The translations under genes were made by a program, and so were the position numbers. A stretch of 64,000 nt of DNA, from contig JAUSAZ010000117.1 in the NCBI GenBank assembly GCA_030652255.1, forward strand, positions 62,001-126,000, read 5' to 3'. Numbering within the stretch: the first letter of the stretch is position 1; each line of letters begins with the position of its first letter. Below, piece by piece: positions 25,548 to 34,514 of this stretch. This DNA is from Myxococcales bacterium (GTDB lineage Bacteria > Myxococcota_A > Polyangia > Polyangiales > Ga0077539). The notes beneath the pieces were generated by a model. The model saw only the letters and a list, made by a program, of their open reading frames with translations. It did no database searches and was not told where the DNA came from.

Positions 25548-26750
25548 TCACCCGACCTTCGCCGCGGGCTCCTTCGGGCGTACCCGCAGCGCCACCATGT
25601 CGAGCCGGCGGCCCGCGTCGATGACCGCGCGGGGATAGAAGGTCCGGCGCCAGTAGATGCCCTGGTCCTTCCAGGCGCGGAGGCCTGCGCGAAGGGTGAG
25701 CGCGCCCATGAAGGCCTCTCCCAGCGGCCAGAGCAGCGCGCCCCGGAGCGGTCCATCGAAGTGCCGCGCGAGCACGACGTGGGTGACCGTCGCCACCGCG
25801 AGGATCGCTGCGCCCACGACCGCCGCGGCGCCCCCCGAGGCGATGGCCGCGACGGGCACGCCCACGTCGAGCGCGGTGGGCAGCGCCGCGAAGATCACCG
25901 TGCGCCACCACGAGAACCCGAGCATCCCGCCGCCCTTGTCGGCGCTGCGCGCGATGGCCCCTAGCGACTCCATGAACACCAGGTGCACGTCGGCGCGCCC
26001 CGCGAGGATGCGGCACCGCGCGCCGCATTGCTGCTTCAGGTAGGCGCCGAGGGCGACGTCGTCCGCGACCTCCATCCGCAGGTGGCCGATCGCGTCGCTC
26101 TCCACCAGCGCGGCGCGGCGCACCAGCGTGAAGGCCCCGACGCTCATGCCGATCTCGCTGGCGTCGTCGTTGGCCCGCCACGCGCGCCCGGAGAGCGTGA
26201 GCACGCGGATCATCGCCACCACCGACGCGTCGATGAGCAGCCCCACCGGGTGCATCCGCGGAAACACCGCCACGAGGTCGACGCCGCCCGCGTCGGCCCA
26301 CGCCACGACGCGCTCCAGGGCGCCGGGCTCGACGTGCACGTCCGCGTCGCTGAAGAGCACCCACTCGCCGGTGGCGCGCTCCAGCCCGCGGGCCATCGCA
26401 TGCACCTTGCCCAGCCACCCGTCGGGCAGCTCGGTGACGTGCACCGCGGCCACCCGCGGGTCGGACGCGGCGGCGCGGTCGATGATGGCGCCGGTGTCGT
26501 CGGTCGAGCGGTCGTCGATGGCGACCACCTCCAGCGAGGGGTACCCGCAGGCGAGCTTCGACGCGAGCGCCCCGGCGATGTGCAGCCCCTCGTCGCGGGC
26601 GGGCACGATGAGGGAGATCCGCGGCCACGCGGCGCGCGCGGCGGGCGCCGGGGCCAGGTCGGACAGCGCCGGCACCGACCGGCGGACCCGCAGCGCGAGC
26701 GCGAACTGGATGCACCAGACCAGCAACACCAGGCTGGAGACGATGAGCAT
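25548..26750 (-). CDS. Membrane-associated glycosyltransferase family 2
   Basis: A 400-residue GT2 enzyme with an N-terminal membrane anchor (LIVSSLVLLVWCIQFALAL), a GT-A domain, and C-terminal membrane helices (around VPVAAIASGGAAAVVGAAIL). Nucleotide-sugar binding residues are visible: PARDEG, IDDRSTDDT and the DxD-like FSDADVHVEPG. The overall layout resembles HpnB-like and carotenoid or hopanoid-associated glycosyltransferases, but no pathway genes are adjacent. It ends 22 bases upstream of the AAA ATPase start on the same strand, possibly cotranscribed, and is divergent from the phosphodiester glycosidase gene. Confidence 0.88.
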   Translation of the reverse strand: MLIVSSLVLLVWCIQFALALRVRRSVPALSDLAPAPAARAAWPRISLIVPARDEGLHIAGALASKLACGYPSLEVVAIDDRSTDDTGAIIDRAAASDPRVAAVHVTELPDGWLGKVHAMARGLERATGEWVLFSDADVHVEPGALERVVAWADAGGVDLVAVFPRMHPVGLLIDASVVAMIRVLTLSGRAWRANDDASEIGMSVGAFTLVRRAALVESDAIGHLRMEVADDVALGAYLKQQCGARCRILAGRADVHLVFMESLGAIARSADKGGGMLGFSWWRTVIFAALPTALDVGVPVAAIASGGAAAVVGAAILAVATVTHVVLARHFDGPLRGALLWPLGEAFMGALTLRAGLRAWKDQGIYWRRTFYPRAVIDAGRRLDMVALRVRPKEPAAKVG

Positions 26751-26863
26751 GCGTCGACCTTCCGGCGGGGGTTGTGTCAGCCCCGCAGTGAACCGGGATG
26801 ATCCACCATCGCACGGGGGGTCGAGGCTACCGTCGCGCGCCGTCGGGCGTACGATCAGCGCCG

Positions 26864-28357
26864 ATGCGCAGCCCGGTATGGTCCCTCCTCCTCGCGTGCG
26901 CCCTCGCTGCCCCGGCGGCGTCGGCGCAGATCCGCTGGCGCACCTACCGCCCGGGCATCCGCATCGGCGAGACCGACACCGCCACGCAGCACTGGTGGGC
27001 CGTGACCGTCGACCTCCAGAGCCCCCGCATCGGAGTGCGCGCCACCCGCGCGGCCGACCACGGCATCACCGTGAGCACCTTCGCGCAGCGCTACGGCGCG
27101 CAGGTGGCCATCAACGGCGGCTTCTTCAACTTCAGCGGCTACGTGCCGAGCGGGCTGTCGATGGCCGACGGGCGCGCCTGGCACGACGACTCCGCCGGGG
27201 AGAGCTTCGTCGCGGTCGGGGCCGACGGGCGCGTGGAGTACCAGCGCTCGCCCGGCAGCGTCGTGCGCAGCGCCGACCTGCCCGACTGGTACCGCCAGGC
27301 GGTGGGCGGCCACCCGACGCTCGTCTGGGACGGCGCCAGCGTCACCACCCCCTGCCCCGCCGGGGCCGAGCTGTGCACCGCGCGCCACCCGCGCACGGCG
27401 TCGGGCGTCTCCCGCGACGGCCGCACCCTCTACCTCATCACCGTCGACGGCCGGATGACCGGCTCGGCGGGGATGACCCTCCCGGAGCTCGCCGCGGTGA
27501 TGCGCAACCTCGGCGTGTGGCGCGGCATCAACCACGACGGCGGCGGCTCGACCACCCTCTTCGTCGCCGGGAGCGGCGTGCTCAACCGCCCGAGCGACGG
27601 GCGCGAGCGCGTCGTGGCCAACCACCTGGGCATCGTCTGGCGCGACCCGCGCTGCACCGGCACCGTGCGCGGCACCGTGCGCGACCGCGCGACCCGCCGT
27701 CCCCTCGCGGGCGCGTCGGTCTCGATCGTGGGCGGCGGCACCGACCGCGCCGACGCCATGGGGGCCTTCTCCATCGGGGCGGTGTCCTGCGACGTGGTGA
27801 CCCTCCGGGCGACCGCCGCGGGCCACGTCGCGGGCATGAGGGAGGTCCCGGTCGACCCGCTCAGCGTGAGCGACGGCTCGATCACCCTCGCGGCCACGCC
27901 GAGCCCGATGGACGCCGGGACGGTGCGCGACGCAGGGATGGTGCGCGACACGGGTACGCGCATCGACGTGACTGTTGGTGTGGACATGCCCCGCGTCGAC
28001 GTCCAGACCACCGACCGCGCGACCGCGGATGTGGGGACCGCGGACGTGGAGCCTGCGGACGTGGGGACCGCGGACGTTGGGATGGAGGACGTGGGCGCCG
28101 AGGACGTGGGCGCCGAGGACGATGTCCCGACGGTGATCGAGTCCGACGGGTCGACGACCGAGTGGGATGGCGGGGCCGACGCCGACGAGGCGCCGCCCGA
28201 GGCCATGGATGACGCGGCGGGGTGCCAGTGCACCGCGGGCGTGCCGACGGCGCCGGGGCGCGCCGCACCATGGATGGGGCTGCTGGGCCTGGCGCTGCTG
28301 CGACGCCGGGGCCGACGCGGATCGGGTGTGTGGGGTCGCGGGAGGAGGGGTCGCTGA
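26864..28357 (+). CDS. Phosphodiester glycosidase (NAGPA/DUF2233) with MYXO-CTERM tail
   Basis: A 497-residue exported protein. After a signal peptide (ending APAASAQ) comes a DUF2233/NAGPA domain, with QVAINGGFFNFSGYVPSG and NHDGGGSTTLFV typical of phosphodiester glycosidases that remove alpha-N-acetylglucosamine from phosphate. Next is a carboxypeptidase-regulatory-like beta domain (GTVRDRATRRPLAGASV), then a linker of ADVG-type four-residue repeats. The C terminus has Cys-x-Cys (GCQCTAG), a hydrophobic helix (PWMGLLGLALL) and RRRGRR: the MYXO-CTERM sorting pattern processed by myxosortase in Myxococcota. It is thus probably surface-anchored. Its TGA shares a base with the next gene's ATG. 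Confidence 0.88.
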   Translation: MRSPVWSLLLACALAAPAASAQIRWRTYRPGIRIGETDTATQHWWAVTVDLQSPRIGVRATRAADHGITVSTFAQRYGAQVAINGGFFNFSGYVPSGLSMADGRAWHDDSAGESFVAVGADGRVEYQRSPGSVVRSADLPDWYRQAVGGHPTLVWDGASVTTPCPAGAELCTARHPRTASGVSRDGRTLYLITVDGRMTGSAGMTLPELAAVMRNLGVWRGINHDGGGSTTLFVAGSGVLNRPSDGRERVVANHLGIVWRDPRCTGTVRGTVRDRATRRPLAGASVSIVGGGTDRADAMGAFSIGAVSCDVVTLRATAAGHVAGMREVPVDPLSVSDGSITLAATPSPMDAGTVRDAGMVRDTGTRIDVTVGVDMPRVDVQTTDRATADVGTADVEPADVGTADVGMEDVGAEDVGAEDDVPTVIESDGSTTEWDGGADADEAPPEAMDDAAGCQCTAGVPTAPGRAAPWMGLLGLALLRRRGRRGSGVWGRGRRGR

Positions 28358-29535
28358 TGGTGAAGAAGCGCGTACGGAGGCCGGCGGCGGCGACGGTGGT
28401 GGGACCGACGGAGCCGCTCATGCCGAGGCTCCCCGAGGCCCACCAGCCGCCGCGGGAGGTCACGCCGGAGATGTTCCTGGAGTGGCGCTCGCCCCGCGTC
28501 GGGACGGCCAACCCCGAGCGGCAGAGCAACCCCGTGTGGGCGTGGCTCGCGGGCTGCCCCGAGCTCAACGCGTGGATGGCCAACCAGCACTTCCGCGGGC
28601 CCTCGGCGATGGCGGCGGGGCCGGGCTGGTGCAACCAGCGCTTCGGGCAGAGCCGCACCGCGCTCCCCGACGGCCGCACCGTGCTCGTCGCGGGCGAACA
28701 CGAGGACCACTACGACCCCGACTTCTACATCTACAACGACGTGATGCTCGTCGACCCGGCCGGGGGCATCGAGGTCTACGGCTACCCCCACGAGGCGTTT
28801 CCCCCCACGGACTTCCACTCGGCGACGCGGGTCGACGGGCGCCTGCTGATCCTCGGGTGCCTGGGCTATCCCAGGCAGCGCGTTCCGGGCGTCACCCCGG
28901 CCTTCGCGCTCGACCTCGCCGACCTCTCCATCACCCCCGTCGCCACCACGGGCGAGGCGCCCGGCTGGATCTTCCGCCACACCGCCGAGCTCTCCGCCGA
29001 CCAGCGCACGATCACCGTGCGCGGCGGCGAGCGCGTCGAGCTCGTCGCGGACGAGCAGGCGATCCGCGAGAACATCGACGACTGGTCCCTCGACCTCGAT
29101 CGCCTCGTGTGGACGCGGCTCACCGCGCGCCGCTGGCCCCTCTGGGAGCTTCGTCGCGCCGACGGCAAGCCCAACGAGCTGATGCACATCCGGTGGATGT
29201 CCTGGCACGTCGGCCGCACCGCGCCCTTCGACCTCGAGCAGCTCCAGAAGTTCGAGGCGCAGCTCGGGTGGTCCCCCGACTTCGCCGTCTACAACGACCT
29301 CTACGCGCCGCCGCTCGAGCACACCCGGCTCGACGACCTCGACGACGCGGTGGGCACCGTACGCATCGTCGTGGCGGGCGTGACCGTGCGCTACGTCGAG
29401 GAGCGCCGGTCGGTGCGGATCACCATCGAGGGCGCGCTCCCCCCCGAGACCGCGGCGGCCCTCATCGAAGACGCGCGGAGCAAGCTCTCGGCGGTGGAGC
29501 GCACCCCCTACACGGCCGCGAAGCTGCGCGAGTGA
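28357..29535 (+). CDS. Uncharacterised protein, possible beta-propeller
   Basis: A 392-residue soluble protein with no signal peptide. The middle reads GEHEDHYDPDFYIYNDV and FPPTDFHSATRVDGRLLILG, a pattern reminiscent of kelch-like proteins in which display-style beta blades alternate, but repeats are too diverged for me to count blades. A C-terminal segment (VGTVRIVVAGVTVRYVEE) may form a small separate domain. Start and stop overlap the flanking genes by 1 and 4 bases, so it is translationally coupled to both the glycosidase and the MobA-like gene. Function unknown. Confidence 0.75.
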   Translation: MVKKRVRRPAAATVVGPTEPLMPRLPEAHQPPREVTPEMFLEWRSPRVGTANPERQSNPVWAWLAGCPELNAWMANQHFRGPSAMAAGPGWCNQRFGQSRTALPDGRTVLVAGEHEDHYDPDFYIYNDVMLVDPAGGIEVYGYPHEAFPPTDFHSATRVDGRLLILGCLGYPRQRVPGVTPAFALDLADLSITPVATTGEAPGWIFRHTAELSADQRTITVRGGERVELVADEQAIRENIDDWSLDLDRLVWTRLTARRWPLWELRRADGKPNELMHIRWMSWHVGRTAPFDLEQLQKFEAQLGWSPDFAVYNDLYAPPLEHTRLDDLDDAVGTVRIVVAGVTVRYVEERRSVRITIEGALPPETAAALIEDARSKLSAVERTPYTAAKLRE

Positions 29536-30107
29536 CGCCCCGCTCCCTCGTGGCAGGGATCTTCGTCGGCGGCGCCTCGACGCGCTTCGGCGGCCACCCG
29601 AAGGGCCTCCTCGCTGGTCCGACGGGCGAGACCCTCGTCGACCACCTGCGGGGTCACCTCGGCGCCCTGGCGATCCCCTGCGTGCTGGTGGGGCGCCGCC
29701 CGGAGTACGCCCACCTGGGACTGGTCACCCTCGACGACGAGCCCGCGGGCGTCGGTCCCCTCGGCGGGCTCATCGCGCTGCTCCGGCACGCCGGGTCGGG
29801 GCGCTGCCTCGCCCTCGGCTGCGACATGCCCTTCGTCACCCGCGCGATGCTCGACGCGCTGGCCACCACCGACGCGCTCCCTCCCGCGCTCGCCGCCCGT
29901 CGGGACGAGCGCTGGGAGCCGATGTTCGCCCGCTACGACGCCCCGGCCGCGCTCTCCGCGGCGCTCGATCGCGAGGCGCGCGGGCAGCGCTCGCTCCACG
30001 GGCTGCTCGATGCGCTCGGCGCCGCGGCGCTGCCGCTGTCCCCCGACGAACAGCGGCAGCTCGACGACTGGGACACCCCCGGAGACCGGGCGCGCCGCCC
30101 GCGCTAG
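29532..30107 (+). CDS. mobA: MobA-like molybdenum cofactor guanylyltransferase
   Basis: A 191-residue NTP-transferase-fold protein. The signature loop is FVGGASTRFGGHPKGLL near the N terminus (GGxSxRxG and the Lys), with DDEPAGVGPLGG and ALGCDMPFV further on, as in MobA, which attaches GMP to molybdopterin. It starts at GTG 29532, overlapping the upstream gene by 4 bases, and its TAG overlaps the convergent pgl stop. Other MobA-like proteins (MocA type) act on other cofactors, so the substrate assignment is moderately sure. Confidence 0.82.
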   Translation: MTPRSLVAGIFVGGASTRFGGHPKGLLAGPTGETLVDHLRGHLGALAIPCVLVGRRPEYAHLGLVTLDDEPAGVGPLGGLIALLRHAGSGRCLALGCDMPFVTRAMLDALATTDALPPALAARRDERWEPMFARYDAPAALSAALDREARGQRSLHGLLDALGAAALPLSPDEQRQLDDWDTPGDRARRPR

Positions 30108-30832
30108 ACGCTGCGCCCGAGGCTCTTGGCGAGCTCCTCGTCCATGAGCACGGTGACCTCGCCCGTGGCGTCGCGGATGAGCTGCGCGGGCACCTTCAGC
30201 CGGTCGTCGCGATCGTCGAGGGCGGCCTTCATGGCGGGCGCCTTCGCCCGGCCGTGCGCGATCACCAGCACCCGCCGCGCGGCGGTCACCACCGGCGGCG
30301 TGAAGGTGATCCGGTCGACGGCCGGGTCCATCTCCGGGTCGACCAGGGCCATGACCATCCGCTCGCGCTCGGAGATGGCGCCGCAGTAGGGCGGCAGCGA
30401 GAGCGTGTGGCCGTCGCGACCGACGCCCAGCAGCACCAGGTCGAGCACCGGGGGGTCGCCCGCCGAGGCTCGCAGCGCCGCGTCGTACTCGAGCGCGGCC
30501 TGCTCGATGTCCATGCCCAGCGCGTACATCGGGTGCACCCGGTCGGGGTTCACCGCCACGCGGTTGAGCAGCAGCTCCTCGGCGGCGAGCAGGTTGCTGC
30601 GCGGGTCCTGCGCCGACACCGCGCGCTCGTCGCCGAAGAACACCTCCCACCGCCGCCACTCGATGTCCCGCCGCGCGCGCAGCGCCTCGTACAGCGGCTT
30701 CGGGCTCTCGCCGCCCGTCAGCGCCACCACGAAGCGCCCGTGCTCGGCGATCGCCTCGCGGCTCCACTCCGCGATGAGCGCCGCCCCCTCCGCGGCCGCC
30801 TTCGCGACCGATGCCCCGACGATGAACCTCAT
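30104..30832 (-). CDS. pgl: 6-phosphogluconolactonase
   Basis: A 242-residue enzyme hydrolysing 6-phosphogluconolactone to 6-phosphogluconate in the oxidative pentose phosphate pathway. Family motifs are present: LTGGESPKPLYEAL, FFGDERAVSAQDPRSN and GVGRDGHTLSLPP (a slight variant of the usual GMGEDGHTASLFP). The length is normal. Last gene of the gnd-zwf-opcA-pgl operon, starting 3 bases after the opcA stop. Convergent with mobA, the stop codons overlapping. Confidence 0.93.
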   Translation of the reverse strand: MRFIVGASVAKAAAEGAALIAEWSREAIAEHGRFVVALTGGESPKPLYEALRARRDIEWRRWEVFFGDERAVSAQDPRSNLLAAEELLLNRVAVNPDRVHPMYALGMDIEQAALEYDAALRASAGDPPVLDLVLLGVGRDGHTLSLPPYCGAISERERMVMALVDPEMDPAVDRITFTPPVVTAARRVLVIAHGRAKAPAMKAALDDRDDRLKVPAQLIRDATGEVTVLMDEELAKSLGRSV

Positions 30833-30835
30833 CCC

Positions 30836-31954
30836 CTACGCCTCCTCCTCGCCCACCAGGGGCGCCACCGCGCGCGTGAGCGTCGCCGCCGCCGCCAGGC
30901 TCCGCTCGAAGAGCGGGTCGCGCGTCGGCCGGTCGAGCGCCCGCGCCAGCATCTTGGGCTCCTCGGGCAGGCCCATGCGCACGCACTGCGACGGCACGCA
31001 CTCGCCCTCGACCTCGCCCGACCAGCAGAGCGCCAGCGGGTCTTCGAGCGCCCGCGCGACCTCCAGCTTCACCCCCGGGCCCGACATCGCCACGGTGTGC
31101 AGCGCGCCCGGGTACACCCCCGGGCGGTCGTCGCCGAGGAAGCGCACGCGGCCAGGCGAGCCGTCCCGACGCGTCGCCGTCGCCACCCGCACCCCGTCGG
31201 GGTCGGTGGCCCAGGTGGCGCCCTCGACCTTCCACCCGAGGCAGAGGGTGATCCACCCGGCGAGCAGCGCGGCCTGCGTGGGCGCGGCGTCGTCGGAGCC
31301 CGGCCGCGGCGTGAAGCCCAGGGAGACCGTGTCGATGCACGGGATGCACGCCGCCACGCCGTCGGCGTCGAAGAAGCGCGCGGTGAGCTCCTGCCAGAGC
31401 GACAGCCGCACCCAGTTGAGGTCGAGGAAGGCCGCGCGCTCGACCCGCCAGGCCAGCACCCGGCGCAGCTGCTCGAGGTCGCGGAGGTCCATGTCGGCGC
31501 TGTGCACCAGCGTGACCTCGGCGTCCTCGGTGAGCTGGTCGAAGAGCCGGTCGTCGTCGGGCAGGTCGCCGGACCACCACAGGTGCATCGGCAGGTCGCC
31601 CCGGCGGAGCTGCCGCAGCGTCGAGGACACCCACGCCCGGGCGGCGCCGCGCACCTCGAGCGACACGTCCTCGCCCACCGGCTCGCCGCGGTGCGACGGG
31701 TCGACGTGCAGCGCGACGCGCGCGGTGATCGACGGGGTCTCGCCGGGGTAGCACACCACGGTGATGGTGCGGCACGGGCGCTTCGCCGCGAGCGGCACCA
31801 GCGCGGCGCGCACCCGCGGGAGCTCGTCGGGCGTCGCGCAGAAGGCCACCAGGTCGAGGGTGCGCGGGCGCGCGTCGCGGCCGCCCTGCTCGGACCACAG
31901 CCGCGCGAGCTCGCGCTCCACCTTGTCGAGGGAGAGGCTCACGGGGACCTCCAT
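30836..31954 (-). CDS. opcA: Glucose-6-phosphate dehydrogenase assembly protein OpcA-like
   Basis: A 372-residue OpcA-family protein. In cyanobacteria and actinobacteria OpcA binds G6PDH and promotes its oligomerisation or redox control. Recognisable segments are the N-terminal LARLWSEQGG, CRTITVVCYPGE, and the conserved core LPMHLWWSGDLPDDDRLFDQ followed by FLDLNWVRLSLWQELTARFFD. Its ATG lies 15 bases inside the end of zwf, so the two are translationally coupled, consistent with a dedicated partner. Its presence in a myxobacterial genome is notable because the family is better known from other phyla. Confidence 0.88.
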   Translation of the reverse strand: MEVPVSLSLDKVERELARLWSEQGGRDARPRTLDLVAFCATPDELPRVRAALVPLAAKRPCRTITVVCYPGETPSITARVALHVDPSHRGEPVGEDVSLEVRGAARAWVSSTLRQLRRGDLPMHLWWSGDLPDDDRLFDQLTEDAEVTLVHSADMDLRDLEQLRRVLAWRVERAAFLDLNWVRLSLWQELTARFFDADGVAACIPCIDTVSLGFTPRPGSDDAAPTQAALLAGWITLCLGWKVEGATWATDPDGVRVATATRRDGSPGRVRFLGDDRPGVYPGALHTVAMSGPGVKLEVARALEDPLALCWSGEVEGECVPSQCVRMGLPEEPKMLARALDRPTRDPLFERSLAAAATLTRAVAPLVGEEEA

Positions 31955-33459
31955 CGTCGGCCGTCGCGGGTGATGAGCTTCTCCGCCGCCGCGGGGCCCC
32001 AGGTGCCGGAGGCGTAGGTGGGCAGCGTCTTCGGGCCGTCGGCCTTCCACGCAGCGAGCACGGGGTCGAAGTAGCGCCAGCTCCAGTCGACCTCGTCGGC
32101 GCGGGTGAAGAGCGTCGGGTCGCCCAGCATCACGTCGAGCAGCAGGCGCTCGTAGGCCTCCGGGGCGACGTGCCCGAAGGTGGTTCCGTAGCGGAAGTCC
32201 ATGTTCACCGGGCGCAGCACCGTGGTGGGCCCCGGGACCTTGGACACGAAGCGCAGCGTGATGCCCTCGTCGGGCTGGATGCGCAGCACGAGCACGTTGG
32301 GCTCCGGGGCCGACGGGCCGAAGAGGGCGAGCGGGGCGGGCTTGAAGTGCACGGAGACCTCCGTGGCGCGCCGGGTGAGCCGCTTGCCCGCGCGGAGGTA
32401 GAAGGGCACACCGCGCCAGCGCCAGTTGTCGACGTACGCCGTCATCGCGACGAAGGTCTCGGTCACGCTGTCGGGCGCGACGCCCTTCTCCTCGCGGTAG
32501 CCCGGCACCCCGGAGCCCGCCACGCCGCCGCGGACGTACTGCGCCCGCACCACGTCGTCGCGCAGGGCCTCCGGCGTGAGGGGCCGCAGGGCGCGCAGCA
32601 CCTTCACCTTCTCGTCGCGCACGGAGCCCTCGTCGAAGGCCGCCACGGGCTCCATCGCGGCCAGGGTGACGAGCTGGATGAGGTGGTTCTGCACGATGTC
32701 GCGCAGCGCCCCGGCGGCCTCGTAGAAGGTCCCGCGCCCTTCGATGCCGATCTCCTCGGCCACGGTGATCTGCACGTGGTCGACGTGCTGGCGGTTCCAG
32801 AGCGGCTCGAAGATGGCGTTGGCGAAGCGGAAGGCCAGGAGGTTCTGCACCGCCTCCTTGCCGAGGTAGTGGTCGATGCGGAAGATCTGCGACTCGTCGA
32901 GCGCGGCGTGCAGCATCTGGTCGAGCGCGCGCGAGCTGGCGAGGTCGGTGCCGTGGGGCTTCTCGCACACGAGGCGCGTGGAGCGCGACGGGTCGCGGGG
33001 GTCGGCGAAGAGGCCCGCGCGGTGGAGGTTCTCCACGATGCTCGCGACGTCGCCGGGCGCCACGGAGAGGTAGAACACCCGGTTGCCGCGGGTGGCGCGG
33101 GTGTGGTCGAGCTCGTCGAGCCGCGCCTTGAGGGCCTCGTAGGTGGCCGGGTCCTCGAAGGTGCCGCGGACGTACCCGACCCCTTGCGCGAAGTCGTCCC
33201 ACACCACGTCGTCGAGGGGCCTCGTGCGCGAGAACTCCGCCGCGCCCGCGCGCTGCTCGGCCCGGAAGTCGTCGTCGGACCACGGCCGCCGCGCCACGCC
33301 CAGCACCGAGAAGCCCGGCGGCAGCAGCCGCGCGAGCGCGAGGTTGTAGAGCGCGGGCATCAGCTTGCGGCGCGTGAGATCACCCGTCGCGCCGAAGATC
33401 ACCACCACCGTGGGCGCCGGCAGCCGGTCGCCGAGGAGGCCCTCGCGGAAGGGGTTCAT
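31939..33459 (-). CDS. zwf: Glucose-6-phosphate 1-dehydrogenase
   Basis: A 506-residue G6PDH catalysing NADP-dependent oxidation of glucose 6-phosphate, the entry step of the oxidative pentose phosphate pathway. It has the N-terminal coenzyme fingerprint IFGATGDLTRRKL and the catalytic RIDHYLGKE motif, plus EKPHGTDL, all intact, and is full length. It overlaps gnd (4 bases, ATGA) and opcA (16 bases). Regulation cannot be read directly, but coupling to opcA suggests control at the level of enzyme assembly. Confidence 0.96.
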   Translation of the reverse strand: MNPFREGLLGDRLPAPTVVVIFGATGDLTRRKLMPALYNLALARLLPPGFSVLGVARRPWSDDDFRAEQRAGAAEFSRTRPLDDVVWDDFAQGVGYVRGTFEDPATYEALKARLDELDHTRATRGNRVFYLSVAPGDVASIVENLHRAGLFADPRDPSRSTRLVCEKPHGTDLASSRALDQMLHAALDESQIFRIDHYLGKEAVQNLLAFRFANAIFEPLWNRQHVDHVQITVAEEIGIEGRGTFYEAAGALRDIVQNHLIQLVTLAAMEPVAAFDEGSVRDEKVKVLRALRPLTPEALRDDVVRAQYVRGGVAGSGVPGYREEKGVAPDSVTETFVAMTAYVDNWRWRGVPFYLRAGKRLTRRATEVSVHFKPAPLALFGPSAPEPNVLVLRIQPDEGITLRFVSKVPGPTTVLRPVNMDFRYGTTFGHVAPEAYERLLLDVMLGDPTLFTRADEVDWSWRYFDPVLAAWKADGPKTLPTYASGTWGPAAAEKLITRDGRRWRSP

Positions 33460-34352
33460 GAGCGCTTCACCGCGTGCCCCCCGAACTGGTTGCGCATCAT
33501 CGCGAGCATCTTCGCGCCGAAGCTGTCGGCCTGCCGCGAGCGGAAGCGCATCTGGAGCGACAGGGTGATGACCGGCGCCGGGACGTCCTGGTCGATGGCG
33601 GCCTGCACCGTCCAGCGCCCCTCGCCCGAGTCGGGCACGTAGCCCTTCAGATCGGGCAGACCCGGCGAGGCCTTGAGCCCGCCCGCGATGAGGTCGAGCA
33701 GCCAGCTGCGCACCACGGATCCTTTGCCCCACAGCTCCGCGATGGCCGCGAGGTCGAGCGTGAAGGGGGAGGTCTGGAGGATCTCGAAGCCCTCGGCGTA
33801 GGCCTGCATCAGCCCGTACTCGATGCCGTTGTGGATCATCTTGGTGTAGTGCCCGGCCCCCACCGGGCCCACGCGCCGGTAGCCGTCCGGCGGCGCCAGG
33901 GTCGCGATGGCGGGCTCGATGACCGCGAAGGTCTCGGGCTCGGCGCCCACCATGAGGCAGTACCCGTTGGCGAGGCCCCACACGCCGCCCGACGTGCCCG
34001 CGTCGGCGAAGCGCAGGCCCCTCGCCGCGAGCGCCGCGCCGCGCGCCTGCGAGTCCTTCCAGTTGGAGTTGCCGCCGTCGACGATCACGTCGCCGGGAGA
34101 GAGCCTCGCCGCGAGCTCGTCGATCACCGACTGCGTGATCGACCCCGACGGCACCATCACCCACACCACGCGCGGCGACGGCAGCGCGGCCACCACCGCG
34201 TCGAGGTCCGCCGCGGCGACGGCGCCCGCCTCCCGGGCGCGCTCGACCTGCGCGGCGTCGCGGTCCATCGCCACCACCGTGTGGCCGCCCTTCAGCAGCC
34301 GCAGCACCATGTTGAGGCCCATCTTCCCGAGACCCACCATCGCGATGTTCAT
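33456..34352 (-). CDS. gnd: 6-phosphogluconate dehydrogenase, short (probably NAD-dependent) form
   Basis: A 298-residue decarboxylating 6-phosphogluconate dehydrogenase of the short class, about 170 residues shorter than E. coli Gnd. The Rossmann fingerprint is GLGKMG (residues 7-12), and the second strand ends in an acidic residue (VVAMDRD, Asp30), which favours NAD over NADP; that preference is inferred. Substrate and catalytic motifs follow: DGGNSNWKDS, GTSGGVWGLANGY and AGHYTKMIHNGIEYG. First gene of the gnd-zwf-opcA-pgl operon, divergent from the lipoprotein at 34515. Confidence 0.93.
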   Translation of the reverse strand: MNIAMVGLGKMGLNMVLRLLKGGHTVVAMDRDAAQVERAREAGAVAAADLDAVVAALPSPRVVWVMVPSGSITQSVIDELAARLSPGDVIVDGGNSNWKDSQARGAALAARGLRFADAGTSGGVWGLANGYCLMVGAEPETFAVIEPAIATLAPPDGYRRVGPVGAGHYTKMIHNGIEYGLMQAYAEGFEILQTSPFTLDLAAIAELWGKGSVVRSWLLDLIAGGLKASPGLPDLKGYVPDSGEGRWTVQAAIDQDVPAPVITLSLQMRFRSRQADSFGAKMLAMMRNQFGGHAVKRS

Positions 34353-34514
34353 AGGTGCGCGAGGCTACCACCCAGCGAGGCGCTCGGACGATCGTCACCG
34401 CGGTCGCCACGCCGCAGGTTGCGACCCGCGGGGGCGCGGCACCACTCGGGCCTCCAGCACGACCTCCACAGCAGGTACCGTGCGCTGCTGTCCACACTCC
34501 CGAGGAGCCCTCCC

